64,000 nucleotides of DNA from Streptomyces sp. JJ36 (GTDB taxonomy: Bacteria > Actinomycetota > Actinomycetes > Streptomycetales > Streptomycetaceae). Both the position numbers and the translations under genes were made by a program. This document shows positions 17,998-27,377 of this stretch, piece by piece. The stretch covers positions 1 to 64,000 of the forward strand of contig NZ_JACYHE010000010.1 of the NCBI RefSeq assembly GCF_021696945.1. The letters are read 5' to 3'. Position 1 is the first letter of the stretch. Every line of letters starts with the position of its first letter. The notes below the pieces were generated by a model that saw only the letters and a list, made by a program, of their open reading frames with translations, did not search any database and was not told the origin of the DNA.

Positions 17998-18414
17998 TCA
18001 GTCGGTGGACAGCGCCTCGAGCAGGTCGCCGACCTCCGGGTCCGGCAGGGCCCGGGCGACGTCCGCCTGCGCGACCATGCCGACCAGGTCGTGTCCGTCG
18101 ATCACGGGCAGCCGCCGCACCTTGTGCTGGGTCATGGTGGCCATGACCTCCTCGGCGTCGTCGTCGGCCCCGATGGTCACCGCCTCGCCCTGGGCCAGCT
18201 CGCCCGCGGGCGTGGTCTGCGGGTCCCGGCCCGCGCCCAGCACCTTCACGGTGATGTCGCGGTCGGTGAGCACGCCCTTGAGCTTGTTGTCCTGGCCGCA
18301 GATCGGGAGGGCGCCCACGCCCAGCCGGCGCATCTTCTCCGCGGCGAGCTGGACGCTCTCGTCGGTGCCGATGCACTCGGCGCCGGGGCTCATGATGTCG
18401 CGTGCCTTGGTCAT
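17998..18414 (-). CDS. CBS domain pair protein
   Basis: The 138-residue protein consists of two CBS motifs: residues ~1-60 (ARDIMSPGAECIGTDES to GVLTDRDITVKVL) and ~65-130 (TIGADDDAEEVMATM to LVGMVAQADVARAL). Stand-alone CBS pairs bind adenosyl nucleotides and act as energy or redox sensors. AGGAGTG lies ~10 nt before the ATG at 18414. Similar proteins occur in dormancy/hypoxia-type regulons of actinobacteria alongside Hsp20 and PEP synthase, both of which also occur at 44-47 kb here, but that link is inference. Confidence 0.88.
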   Translation of the reverse strand: MTKARDIMSPGAECIGTDESVQLAAEKMRRLGVGALPICGQDNKLKGVLTDRDITVKVLGAGRDPQTTPAGELAQGEAVTIGADDDAEEVMATMTQHKVRRLPVIDGHDLVGMVAQADVARALPDPEVGDLLEALSTD

Positions 18415-18506
18415 GTCTGTCGCACTCCTGCTCTGCTCGCTCTGTTCGTCTCGTCCGGCCGGTGGGCGGCGACGGGCGACCGCCGGGCGGGCACCGTCTG
18501 CCCGGC

Positions 18507-18872
18507 TCAGCCGGTGTGTCCGGGCCCGCCGCTGCCGAAACCGCCGCCGCCCTCCTGCCACTTGGGCCGTTCCCGTGCGTCGTCGGACTCGGTGACGCCC
18601 CAGTCCCGCACCTCGTACGGGTACCGTCGCCGGCCGTCGTGCGGCATCTCGTCGGGCGAGGTGATGTGCTCCTCATGGGTGCGGGCACCGCGTGGCCGGC
18701 CCGGCGGTGCGCCGGACCTGCGGTATTCGCCCCGGCTGCGCAGGCGCATCCCGTACGCCACCGCTCCGATCAGCACCGCGACGGCGCCCAGCCCGATCAC
18801 CAGCGGCGCCAGGCCGATGAGGTGGTCGCGGGTGACCGCGAGCAAGACGGTGGTCGCTGCCGCTGTGTCCAT
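18507..18872 (-). CDS. DUF6479-type membrane protein
   Basis: The 121-residue protein has one N-terminal transmembrane helix (HLIGLAPLVIGLGAVAVLIGAVAYG), then RRSRG-type basic residues and a long hydrophilic tail containing EEHITSPDEMP and DGRRRYPYEVRDWG. The arrangement matches streptomycete DUF6479. The ATG at 18872 lacks a strong ribosome binding site. Function is unknown. Confidence 0.75.
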   Translation of the reverse strand: MDTAAATTVLLAVTRDHLIGLAPLVIGLGAVAVLIGAVAYGMRLRSRGEYRRSGAPPGRPRGARTHEEHITSPDEMPHDGRRRYPYEVRDWGVTESDDARERPKWQEGGGGFGSGGPGHTG

Positions 18873-18923
18873 GCCGCACGGGTTCCACGGTTGCCGCGGC
18901 CTAAGCAGGGCGGCTGCCCGGCG

Positions 18924-19478
18924 TCAGTCCGGCTCGCCCATGTACGTGTGGCGCGCCGCGACCCGGGCGAGCAGCACGTCCAGGGCGCCGACCAGCAGGT
19001 AGACGGTGACCGTGCCCACCCCGGTGAGCGGCCAGGCCGCGAAGCCGGGGACGCGCGAGAGGGCGTAGGCCGTCAGCACCGCGGCGATCACCGACAGCAC
19101 GTCCAGGCCGCCGCTGAGGGTCTGCTCGCGCTCGTCCTCGCCGAGCCGCTCCGGCCGTACGCCCAGCAGCGCGGCCAGGCCCACCAGGAGGAACGCCGCC
19201 GCGCCCGTGACCGCGAAGGTGACCGTCTCCAGCGGGGACGCGGGGCCCTGAGCGCCGCTGACCAGGCCGTAGGCCGCCGTGACGGAGAGGGAGAAGCCGT
19301 AGGCGGTGGCGTTGTCGCGGAGGGCAGTGCGGACCGCGCGCCCGTAGCGGTCGAGCTGGGCCGGCTTGTGCTTCCCCACGGCGCCCGGCAGCGGTTTCCG
19401 CCGCCGTCCCCGCCGTCCCGGGGCGTGCCCTTCCCGGCCGTCGTCCGGCTCACCGGTCCCGTCGCTCTCCTCCGTCAC
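18924..19478 (-). CDS. Integral membrane protein of unknown function
   Basis: The 184-residue protein has a charged ~50-residue N-terminus rich in Arg/Lys/Gly. About four hydrophobic segments follow (AYGFSLSVTAAYGLVSG, VTFAVTGAAAFLLVGLAALLG, LSVIAAVLTAYALS, TVYLLVGALDVLLA). GTG at 19478 is supported by AAGGAGG 9 nt upstream. No family is recognised. It lies alone between small-protein genes and a divergent ATPase gene. Confidence 0.7.
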   Translation of the reverse strand: MTEESDGTGEPDDGREGHAPGRRGRRRKPLPGAVGKHKPAQLDRYGRAVRTALRDNATAYGFSLSVTAAYGLVSGAQGPASPLETVTFAVTGAAAFLLVGLAALLGVRPERLGEDEREQTLSGGLDVLSVIAAVLTAYALSRVPGFAAWPLTGVGTVTVYLLVGALDVLLARVAARHTYMGEPD

Positions 19479-19746
19479 GACCGCAGTCCTCCTTCCGGGG
19501 CTCTCCGGCGGGCGGCCGCCGGCCGGATCGGGCGTGGCTCGCCGTCCCGGGTTTCCCCGGTGTGCTCCGGACCTCACCGGTGACGTTCCGGCGTCGCCGG
19601 CGGTCCCGCCGGCGTCCTGGCACCCTGCCGTCCGCCGCCCGCACCGGTGACCCTCCGCCGCACGTCCCGCCCCGACTTCGCCCGATCGGAGGAAGCCCGG
19701 GCTGCCGGAACGGTTCGCCAGCGCGGCCGCTGCGTACGGTCCGGAC

Positions 19747-20889
19747 ATGCCCCCGATTTCCGCGGCCGCCGTCACCGAACTGCGGCTCTCGGCCTTCCGG
19801 TCCCACCGTGGCCTGGCGCTGCCCCTGGCACCGCTCACCGTGCTGGCCGGGCCCAGCGGCAGCGGCAAGTCGGCGGTGCTGGAGGCGTACGCCGCGCTCG
19901 CCCGGCTGGCCGGCGGCGAGGAGCTCGGGCAGGTCTTCGGCGAGGTGCGGGGCGGCCCCGCCGGCTGTGTCCCGCGGGACGCGCGCCCCGACCGGCAGGG
20001 CCGCCGCGGCTTCCGGCTGGGCTGCACCGTGGACGGCCCGGCCGGGCCGGTGCGCTGCGACGTGGCGGTGCAGGCCGAGCCGGAGCTGCGTGTCGCGGGG
20101 GAGCGGCTGACCGCGGCCGACGGGCGCACGCTCCTCTCCACCGCACTGCGCGACCCCGGCCGGCGGCAGGTGCACGCCGAGTGGCACACCGCGGGCACGG
20201 CCCGGGTGACCCGGGCGCCGCTGCCGGACGACCGGCTGGCGACGGCCCTGCTGCCGCTGCGCGTCGCGGGCGTCACCGACGGCCAGCGCGAGGTGCTGGC
20301 CGCCGCCGAACAGGTGGTGATCGCGTTGCGCGCGGCGTTCGCCTGCGATCCCCGGCCGGAGGCGATGCGCGCCCCGGCGGACCTGGCGGACGGCCTGCTG
20401 CGCCGCGGCTGCGAGAACCTGGCCGCGGTGCTGCGGCGTACCCGGGCCGAGTGCGGCACCCGGCACGCGGCGCTGGTGGAGGCGGTGCGGGCGGGCTGTG
20501 CCGGTCCCGTGGCGGGGCTGTCCACCACCCCGGGCGAGCGGGCCCGGGTGACCGCGGTGCTCGAGCGCGGCGCGGGGCGGGCGGACATGCCGGTGGAGTG
20601 GCTGGGCGACGGCGAGCTCCGTTACCTGGCCCTGGCCCTGGTGCTGCTCACCGGCCCCGGGGTGCTGGCCGTGGACCCGGTCCGGGAGGTGCTGCCGGCC
20701 CGGCAGGCGCTGACGGTCCTGGCCGACGGGCTGGACCGGGGCATGGACCGGCGGCAGACGCAGGAACTGCTGGCGCTCGCGGCGCGGATGTGCGAGCGGG
20801 GCCACGTGCGGCTGCTGGGCGCGGCCCAGGGCGTCGCCGAGGTGCCCGGCGGCCGCCTGGTAGACCTGGGGGGTGAGCGAATCCCCTGA
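19747..20889 (+). CDS. ABC-type (AAA_21/RecF-like) ATP-binding protein
   Basis: The 380-residue protein has a Walker A motif GPSGSGKS at residues 35-42. Its C-terminal half contains the ABC-type signature EWLGDGELRYLALALVLL followed by the Walker B-like GVLAVDPV. This is a soluble RecF/SMC-head-like ATPase without a transporter partner. Such compact ATPases occur in DNA repair and in OLD-like defence proteins; no nuclease domain is visible. Its 3' end overlaps the next gene by 17 nt, so it is translationally linked to a MazG-like pyrophosphohydrolase. Confidence 0.8.
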   Translation: MPPISAAAVTELRLSAFRSHRGLALPLAPLTVLAGPSGSGKSAVLEAYAALARLAGGEELGQVFGEVRGGPAGCVPRDARPDRQGRRGFRLGCTVDGPAGPVRCDVAVQAEPELRVAGERLTAADGRTLLSTALRDPGRRQVHAEWHTAGTARVTRAPLPDDRLATALLPLRVAGVTDGQREVLAAAEQVVIALRAAFACDPRPEAMRAPADLADGLLRRGCENLAAVLRRTRAECGTRHAALVEAVRAGCAGPVAGLSTTPGERARVTAVLERGAGRADMPVEWLGDGELRYLALALVLLTGPGVLAVDPVREVLPARQALTVLADGLDRGMDRRQTQELLALAARMCERGHVRLLGAAQGVAEVPGGRLVDLGGERIP

Positions 20890-21271
20890 CTCCGCGTCCT
20901 CCCGGCCCGCCGGCCGGCCCCCCGGCTCGTCCGCCCGTACGCTGGAGCAACTGCAGCGCCGGCTGGCCGAGTTCGCCGAGGCCCGGCAGTGGGGCCGCTA
21001 CCACACGCCGAAGAACCTGGCCGCGGCGCTGAGCGTGGAGGCGGGAGAGCTGGTGGAGATCTTCCAGTGGCTCACCCCGGAGGAGTCGCTGCGGGTGATG
21101 ACCGCTCCGGACGCGGCGGACCGGGTGCGCGACGAGGTGGCCGATGTGCTGGCCTATCTCCTGCAGTTCTGCGAGGTGCTGGAGATCGACGCGCTGGATG
21201 CGCTGGAAGCGAAGATCGAGAGGAACGAGAAACGTTTCCCGGTGCACGGAAACGGTCACTCTATGGAGTGA
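20873..21271 (+). CDS. MazG-like nucleotide pyrophosphohydrolase
   Basis: The 132-residue all-alpha protein has the metal-binding pattern EAGELVEIFQW followed ~35 residues later by DEVADVLAYLLQFC. This pattern is typical of the small MazG/RS21-C6 (dCTPase-like) group that hydrolyses (d)NTPs to NMP and pyrophosphate. GTG at 20873 lies inside the 3' end of the ATPase gene (17-nt overlap), implying coupled expression. The pair may be housekeeping nucleotide sanitation or part of a nucleotide-based stress response; the sequence does not decide between these. Confidence 0.85.
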   Translation: MSESPDSASSRPAGRPPGSSARTLEQLQRRLAEFAEARQWGRYHTPKNLAAALSVEAGELVEIFQWLTPEESLRVMTAPDAADRVRDEVADVLAYLLQFCEVLEIDALDALEAKIERNEKRFPVHGNGHSME

Positions 21272-21375
21272 CGGAGTTGCTCAGCGCCGCCCAAATGTCC
21301 CGAATATCCAAACCCTCTGGCGATCGCGACCCCGGGTGGTCACGCTGAGTAATCGCCAGTGGAGGGGGACGACCG

Positions 21376-21837
21376 ATGGAAGCAGTTCTTCTGATCGACG
21401 CCACGCGGCGGGCCGTGGCCCGCAGCCGCACGGTGCGGGCGGTCATCGCGGAGGCGTGGCAGGCGCAGGCCCTCGTCGAGGCCGTCGGCACCCTGCTCGC
21501 CACGGACGGGCCGCCCGCCGTGCGCCCCGAGGCGCTGAGCCTGCGGGAGGCGGGGCGGCGCGGCTCCCGGCCCTACCACCACGAGTGGCAGGCCGTCCCG
21601 GGCGGGCTCCGGGCGTCCCGGCTCAGCCTGATCCGGGACGCCCGCTGCACCCTGGTGGCGCTCTCCCGGCTGCTCGGCGAGACCGGCGTGGCGCTGGTCG
21701 GGGTGGCCGTGGCCGCCGAGGAGGAGGGGCTCTACTGGCAGTGCATCGAGGCCATCGACGCGGTGGACGAGGCCGGCGACCGGGTCGCGGGCGTGCTGCG
21801 CGGGATGGCGCTCCCCGAACGCGGCCCCGCGGTGTGA
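21376..21837 (+). CDS. DUF6099 family protein
   Basis: The 153-residue, mostly helical protein begins MEAVLLIDATRRAVARSR and contains IAEAWQAQALVEAVG and GLYWQCIEAIDAVDEAGDRV, a pattern I associate with the streptomycete DUF6099 family. ATG at 21376 has GGAGGGG upstream. The preceding 104 nt include an AT-rich stretch (CGAATATCC), suggesting its own promoter. Function is unknown. Confidence 0.75.
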   Translation: MEAVLLIDATRRAVARSRTVRAVIAEAWQAQALVEAVGTLLATDGPPAVRPEALSLREAGRRGSRPYHHEWQAVPGGLRASRLSLIRDARCTLVALSRLLGETGVALVGVAVAAEEEGLYWQCIEAIDAVDEAGDRVAGVLRGMALPERGPAV

Positions 21838-21874
21838 CGGGGCCGGGCGCCGGGCCGGCGCCCCGCAGGGCAGG

Positions 21875-22813
21875 ATGGAGGTCGTGGAACGGCGTACCGG
21901 CACCCCGCACCGGCTCTCCCCGGCGTCCCCGCTCGCCGCGGCCCTCGCCCGCGGCCCGGTGGTCCTCGACGGCGGGCTGTCCAACCAGCTCGAGGCCCAG
22001 GGCTGCGACCTCGGCGACGCGCTGTGGTCCGCCCGGCTGCTCGCCGACGACCCGGAGCAGCTCACCGCCGCACACCGGGCGTACGCACGGGCCGGGGCCC
22101 GGGTGCTCCTCACCGCGAGCTACCAGGCGTCCTTCGAGGGCTTCGCCCGCCGCGGCCTGGACCGCACCGCCGCGGCCGCGCTCTTCCGGCGCAGCGTGCA
22201 CCTGGCCCGGAAGGCCGCTGAGGGGCGGCCGGTGCTGGTGGCCGCGTCGGTCGGCCCGTACGGAGCGGTGCGCGCCGACGGCGGCGAGTACCGCGGCCGG
22301 TACGGGCTGACCGTACGGGAGCTGACGCGCTTTCACCGCCCGCGGATCGAGGCGCTGGCCGAGGCCGGGCCCGACGTGCTGGCGCTGGAGACGGTGCCGG
22401 ACGCCGACGAGGCCGAGGCCCTGCTCGACGCGGCCGCCGGCTGCGGGCTGCCGGTCTGGCTCAGCTACACCGTCGCCGGGGACCGCACCCGGGCCGGCCA
22501 GCCCCTCGCCGCGGCCTTCGCGGTGGCGGCCGGGCGGGACGAGGTGGTCGCGACGGGCGTCAACTGCTGCACGGCCGCGGACGCCGAACGCGCCGTCCCG
22601 GTCGCCGCGGAGACCACCGGCAAGCACGTCGTCGCCTACCCCAACAGCGGCGAGGACTGGGACGCGGCCGCCCACCGGTGGCGGGGCAGCGGCACCTGGG
22701 ACCCGGCGCGGGTGGCCGGCTGGACCGCCCTCGGCGCCCGGCTGCTCGGCGGCTGCTGCCGGGTGGGCCCGGACGCGATCGCGGAACTGGCCCGGGCGCT
22801 GGAAAAGCGTTAG
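21875..22813 (+). CDS. mmuM: Homocysteine S-methyltransferase (MmuM-like)
   Basis: The 312-residue Pfam S-methyl_trans protein has LDGGLSNQLEAQG near the N-terminus, TASYQASFEGF, and the zinc-ligand cysteines in TGVNCC and LLGGCCRVGPD. MmuM transfers the methyl of S-methylmethionine (or the minor (R,S)-SAM) to homocysteine, giving methionine. The length matches the family. The start at 21875 is favoured by homology; a GTG at 21884 is possible. It is close upstream of hen1 (34-nt gap) but functionally unrelated except that both touch methyl metabolism. Confidence 0.9.
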   Translation: MEVVERRTGTPHRLSPASPLAAALARGPVVLDGGLSNQLEAQGCDLGDALWSARLLADDPEQLTAAHRAYARAGARVLLTASYQASFEGFARRGLDRTAAAALFRRSVHLARKAAEGRPVLVAASVGPYGAVRADGGEYRGRYGLTVRELTRFHRPRIEALAEAGPDVLALETVPDADEAEALLDAAAGCGLPVWLSYTVAGDRTRAGQPLAAAFAVAAGRDEVVATGVNCCTAADAERAVPVAAETTGKHVVAYPNSGEDWDAAAHRWRGSGTWDPARVAGWTALGARLLGGCCRVGPDAIAELARALEKR

Positions 22814-22847
22814 GGGCCGCGGCGCGCCGCGGGCGATACTCGCGCCT

Positions 22848-24632
22848 GTGTTCCTGTCGCTCTCGGCCGCCGGCACCCCCGGCGCACCTGCCACCGACCT
22901 GGGGTACCTGCTGCACAAGCACCCCGACCGCGCGCAGCCGTTCTCCACCTCCGCCGGCACCGCGCACGTCTTCTACCCGCGCGCGGACGCCGCACGCTGC
23001 ACCGCCGCGCTGCTGCTCGAGGTGGACCCCGTGGCCCTGGTACGCCGCGGCCGCGGCCGCGCCCCGGACTCCGCGCTCGCCCAGTACGTCAACGACCGTC
23101 CGTACGCCGCCTCCTCGCTGCTGGCGGTGGCCCTCGGCGCGGTCTTCCGCAGTGCGCTCGCCGGGAAGTGCCGGCAGCGTCCCGAGCTGCCGGAGCGGAT
23201 CCTGCCGCTCCGGGCGGAGGTGCCGGCGCTGCCCGCACGGGGCGGTCCGGCGCTCGTACGGCGGCTCTTCGAGCCGCTGGGCTGGGCGGTCGACGCCGAG
23301 CCGGTGCCGCTCGACGCCCGTTTCCCCGAGTGGGGGGACTCCCGGTACGTGCGGCTGGTGCTGGAGGGCGAGCAGCGGGTCTCCGCCGCGCTGCGGCAGC
23401 TCTACGTCCTGCTGCCGGTCCTGGACGGCGCGAAGCACTACTGGGTGACCGCGGACGAGGCGGACAAGCTGCTGCGGGCCGGCGAGGGCTGGCTGGAGCA
23501 CCACCCCGAGCAGGACCTGATCGCGGGCCGTTACCTGGCCCGCCGCGCCACGCTCACCCGGCAGGTGCTGGAGCGGCTGGAGCTCGCCCGGCTCGCCACG
23601 TCCGACGACGCGCCGGTGGAGGAGCTCGACAACGCGGTGCCCGACGAGCAACCCGGCTCCGCGGAGGAGCACACCGGCACGGCGGGTGCCCGGGTGGTGC
23701 AGGCCCCCGGCGCCTCCGCCGGGGGCGGGCCCGGTCGGCCGCCGTCTCCGGCGGAGGCCGGGGAGCCGACGGTGCCGGCGGCCAGGGAGGCGGACGTGGC
23801 GCACCCGGGCCTCCCGGCGGGCGCCGAAGCCCCGGCCGGTCCTGCCCGGGCGCACGAGGGGCCGTCGGCCGGGCACGGACACGACGGCGCGGGGGCCCCG
23901 GGCGTCCCTCCCGTACGTGACCGGACCGCGGACCGCGCGCACCGCCCCGGCCATGCGGCCCCGCCGACCGGTCCGTCGCTGGCCGAGCAGCGGCGCACAG
24001 CCGTGCTGGCGGCGCTGCGGGAGGCCGGCGCCGAACAGGTGCTGGACCTGGGCTGCGGCGAGGGCCGGCTGCTCGCGGAGCTGCTCGGCGACGGGCGCTT
24101 CACCCGGATCACCGGGCTGGACGTCTCGGTGCGCGCCCTGCAGGCGGCCCGGCGCCGGCTCCGGACGGACCGGATGAGCGAGCGGCAGGCAGCCCGGATC
24201 ACCCTGCTCCACGGCTCGCTGGTCTACACCGACACCCGGCTGACGGGCCATGACGCGGCGGTGCTCAGCGAGGTCGTGGAGCATGTGGACGCGCCCCGGC
24301 TGCCCGCGCTGGAGCACGCCGTCTTCGCCGCCGCCCGGCCGGGCACCGTCGTCGTCACCACCCCCAACGCCGAGTACAACGTGCGCTGGGAGACCCTGCC
24401 CGCCGGCCGCCTGCGCCACGCCGACCACCGGTTCGAGTGGACCCGCACGGAGTTCCGGGCGTGGGCTGGGCGGGTCGCGCGGCGGCACGGATACGCCGTC
24501 GAGCTGCGGCCCGTCGGGCCGGACGATCCCGAGGTCGGTCCGCCCACCCAGCTCGCGGTGTTCACGGCGTCCCCGAAGGCCCGGGAGGCCGCTGCATCGC
24601 CCACCCCCGCGCCCCGGGAGGCCCCCGTATGA
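22848..24632 (+). CDS. hen1: 3'-terminal RNA ribose 2'-O-methyltransferase Hen1
   Basis: The 594-residue protein has the bacterial Hen1 architecture. The N-terminal domain (residues 1-250), which activates the Pnkp ligase in characterised systems, starts MFLSLSAAG and has LLHKHPDRAQPF and LLPVLDGAKHYW. An unusually long low-complexity Pro/Gly/Ala linker spans ~253-376. The C-terminal SAM methyltransferase has VLDLGCGEGRLL at ~399, the metal-ligand ExxEH motif SEVVEHVD at ~474 and HADHRFEWTRTEF. It methylates the 2'-OH at the 3' end of cleaved RNA before ligation. Its stop overlaps the pnkp start (ATGA). Confidence 0.95.
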   Translation: MFLSLSAAGTPGAPATDLGYLLHKHPDRAQPFSTSAGTAHVFYPRADAARCTAALLLEVDPVALVRRGRGRAPDSALAQYVNDRPYAASSLLAVALGAVFRSALAGKCRQRPELPERILPLRAEVPALPARGGPALVRRLFEPLGWAVDAEPVPLDARFPEWGDSRYVRLVLEGEQRVSAALRQLYVLLPVLDGAKHYWVTADEADKLLRAGEGWLEHHPEQDLIAGRYLARRATLTRQVLERLELARLATSDDAPVEELDNAVPDEQPGSAEEHTGTAGARVVQAPGASAGGGPGRPPSPAEAGEPTVPAAREADVAHPGLPAGAEAPAGPARAHEGPSAGHGHDGAGAPGVPPVRDRTADRAHRPGHAAPPTGPSLAEQRRTAVLAALREAGAEQVLDLGCGEGRLLAELLGDGRFTRITGLDVSVRALQAARRRLRTDRMSERQAARITLLHGSLVYTDTRLTGHDAAVLSEVVEHVDAPRLPALEHAVFAAARPGTVVVTTPNAEYNVRWETLPAGRLRHADHRFEWTRTEFRAWAGRVARRHGYAVELRPVGPDDPEVGPPTQLAVFTASPKAREAAASPTPAPREAPV

Positions 24633-27235
24633 CGGACCGTACGCTCGCCCTGCCCGATCTCTGCCTGGTGGTGCTGATCGGCACCACCGGCTCCGGGAAG
24701 TCCACCTTCGCGCGGCGCCACTTCCGGCCCACCGAGGTCCTCTCCTCGGACGTCTGCCGCGGGCTGGTCGCCGACGACGAGAACGACCAGAGCGCCACCC
24801 CCGACGCGTTCGAGCTGCTGCACCACATCGCGGGCAAGCGCCTCGCCGCGGGGCGGCTCACCGTGGTCGACGCCACCAACGTGCAGCGGGAGGCGCGCCG
24901 GCAGCTCGTCGCCCTCGCCCGTGCGCACGACGTGCTGCCGGTCGCCGTGGTGCTCGACGTGCCGGAGCGGGTCTGCGCCGAGCGGAACGCCGGCCGCCCC
25001 GACCGTGCCGGGCTGCCCCCGCACGTCCTGGCCCGTCAGCACCGGGAGCTGCGGCGTTCGCTGCGCGGCCTGGAGCGGGAGGGCTTCCGCCGGGTGCACG
25101 TGCTGCGCGGTGCGGAGGAGGCCGACCGGGTCGCCCGGGTCGAGCGCGAGCGCCGCTGGAACGACCTGCGGCACCTCACCGGCCCGTTCGACCTGATCGG
25201 TGACGTGCACGGGTGCCGCAGCGAGCTGGAGACCCTGCTCACCGGCCGGCTCGGCTATGTCCTGGAGCGGGACGCCGCGGGGCGCCCGTGCGGCGCACGG
25301 CACCCGGAGGGCCGTACGGCGGTGTTCGTCGGGGACCTCGTCGACCGTGGCCCGGACAGCCCGGGGGTACTGCGCCTGGTGCGGGGCATGGTCGTGGCGG
25401 GCACGGCGCTGTGCGTGCCGGGCAACCACGAACACAAGCTGGCCCGCTGCCTGCGCGGCCGCAAGGTGACCCGCAGCCACGGTCTGGCGGAGACGCTGGA
25501 GCAGCTGGAGCGTGCCGAGGCCGCGGACCCCGGCTTCACCGAGCGGGTGCGGGAGTTCCTGGACGGCCTGGTCAGTCACTACGTCCTGGACGGCGGCCGG
25601 CTGGTGGTCAGTCACGCCGGGCTGCCCGAGAAGTACCACGGCCGCACCTCGGGCCGGGTCCGCGCCCACGCGCTCTACGGCGACACCACCGGCGAGACCG
25701 ACGCGTACGGCCTGCCGGTGCGGTACCCGTGGGCGGAGGACTACCGCGGCCGTGCCGCGGTGGTCTACGGCCACACCCCCGTACCGCGGGCCGCGTGGCT
25801 CAACAACACCCTCTGCCTGGACACCGGATGCGTCTTCGGCGGGGCGCTCACCGCCCTGCGCTGGCCGGAGCGGGAACTCGTCGACACCCCGGCCGAGCGG
25901 GTCTGGTACGAACCGGTGCGGCCCCTCGCCGCCGAGGCCCCCGCCCCGGCGGGCGACCGGCCCCCGGCCCTGACCGACGTGCGGGGGCGGCGCGTGGTGG
26001 AGACCCGGCACGCCGGGCGCATCACCGTACGCGAGGAGAACGCCGCCGCGGCCCTGGAGGTGATGAGCCGGTTCGCCGTCGCCCCCGGTCTGCTTCCCTA
26101 CCTGCCGCCCACCATGGCGCCGTGCGCCACCTCGCGGGAGGAGGGCCACCTGGAGCACCCGGCGGAGGCCTTCGCCGAGTACCGGGCGGCCGGTGTACGG
26201 GAGGTGCTGTGCGAGGAGAAGCACATGGGCTCCCGCGCGGTCGCCCTGGTCTGCCGGGACGCCGCGGTGGCCCGCGAGCGGTTCGGCGCGGACGGCGAGG
26301 TGCCGGGTGCGCTCTGCACCCGCACCGGCCGCCCCTTCTTCGGGGATCCGGAGCTCACCGCCCGGGTGCTCCGCAGGATCGGCGCCTGCGTGGCGGGCGC
26401 CGGGCTCTGGGAGGAGCTGGAGACCGACTGGCTGCTGCTCGACGCCGAGCTGCTGCCCTGGTCGCTGAAGGCCGGCGGGCTGCTGCGCGAGCAGTACGCC
26501 GCGGTGGGCGCCGCTGCGGGCGCGGCCTTCCCGCCCGCGCTCGCCGCGCTGGAGGACGCCGCCGCGCGCGGGGTGGACGTGGCCGGGCTGCTCGGCCGGC
26601 AGCGGGAGCGGGCCGCCGACGCGGCCGCGTTCACCACGGCCTACGGGCGGTACTGCCGGCGGGTGGCGGAGCAGGGCGACGGGCTGCCGGAAGGGCTGCG
26701 GCTGGCGCCCTTCCAGCTTCTCGCCCTCGCCGGGCGCAGCCTCGCCACGCTGCCGCACGACCGTCAGCTCGGCCTGGTGGACCGGATGATCGAGGCCGAG
26801 GAACGGCTGGGCGACGGCACCGCGCTGCTGGCCCCGACCCGCCGGCTGCGGGTGGGCACCGGGGACGACGCCTCCGTGGCCGCCGGCGTGCGGTGGTGGC
26901 GGGAGCTCACCGCGGCGGGTGGCGAGGGCATGGTGGTCAAGCCGCTGGCCGCGTACGTGCGGGGGAAGGACGGGCGGCCGGTGCAGCCCGGGATCAAGTG
27001 CCGTGGCCCGGAGTACCTGCGCATCGTCTACGGGCCGGAGTACCTGCGCCCGGAGCACCTGGCGCGGCTGCGCCACCGGCACCTCGGCCACAAGCGGTCG
27101 CTGGCCCTGCGGGAGTACGCCCTCGGGCTGGAGGCGCTGGACCGGCTGGCGGACGGCGAGCCGCTGTGGCGGGTGCACGAGGCGGTGTTCGCGGTGCTCG
27201 CGCTGGAGTCCGAGCCCGTCGACCCGCGACTGTGA
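24629..27235 (+). CDS. pnkp: Polynucleotide kinase-phosphatase-ligase (bacterial Pnkp)
   Basis: The 868-residue protein has three modules. The P-loop kinase has GTTGSGKST at residues ~18-26 and SSDVCRGLV. The calcineurin-type phosphatase has GDVHGCRSE (~191), [10 protein letters not shown] (~235), GNHEHK (~265), SHAG and YGHTP. The C-terminal nucleotidyltransferase/ligase has the adenylated Lys in EEKHMGSRA (~531) and MVVKPL (motif V-like). Together with Hen1 it heals and seals ribotoxin-cut RNA. ATG at 24629 overlaps the hen1 stop. The length fits the 850-870-residue family, and all catalytic motifs I can check are present. Confidence 0.95.
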   Translation: MTDRTLALPDLCLVVLIGTTGSGKSTFARRHFRPTEVLSSDVCRGLVADDENDQSATPDAFELLHHIAGKRLAAGRLTVVDATNVQREARRQLVALARAHDVLPVAVVLDVPERVCAERNAGRPDRAGLPPHVLARQHRELRRSLRGLEREGFRRVHVLRGAEEADRVARVERERRWNDLRHLTGPFDLIGDVHGCRSELETLLTGRLGYVLERDAAGRPCGARHPEGRTAVFVGDLVDRGPDSPGVLRLVRGMVVAGTALCVPGNHEHKLARCLRGRKVTRSHGLAETLEQLERAEAADPGFTERVREFLDGLVSHYVLDGGRLVVSHAGLPEKYHGRTSGRVRAHALYGDTTGETDAYGLPVRYPWAEDYRGRAAVVYGHTPVPRAAWLNNTLCLDTGCVFGGALTALRWPERELVDTPAERVWYEPVRPLAAEAPAPAGDRPPALTDVRGRRVVETRHAGRITVREENAAAALEVMSRFAVAPGLLPYLPPTMAPCATSREEGHLEHPAEAFAEYRAAGVREVLCEEKHMGSRAVALVCRDAAVARERFGADGEVPGALCTRTGRPFFGDPELTARVLRRIGACVAGAGLWEELETDWLLLDAELLPWSLKAGGLLREQYAAVGAAAGAAFPPALAALEDAAARGVDVAGLLGRQRERAADAAAFTTAYGRYCRRVAEQGDGLPEGLRLAPFQLLALAGRSLATLPHDRQLGLVDRMIEAEERLGDGTALLAPTRRLRVGTGDDASVAAGVRWWRELTAAGGEGMVVKPLAAYVRGKDGRPVQPGIKCRGPEYLRIVYGPEYLRPEHLARLRHRHLGHKRSLALREYALGLEALDRLADGEPLWRVHEAVFAVLALESEPVDPRL

Positions 27236-27377
27236 GCGGCGCTGCGTCCCGGCGGGCGCCGGCCGGGGGCGGGGTCGCAGGGCCGGGCGTCAGGCCGGGG
27301 GCCCGCCCCGGGAAACGGCCGGGAAAAATCGTTCCGGGAGCCGCGCGGCGGCCGCCCTCCTCGGACAGGATGGGGAC

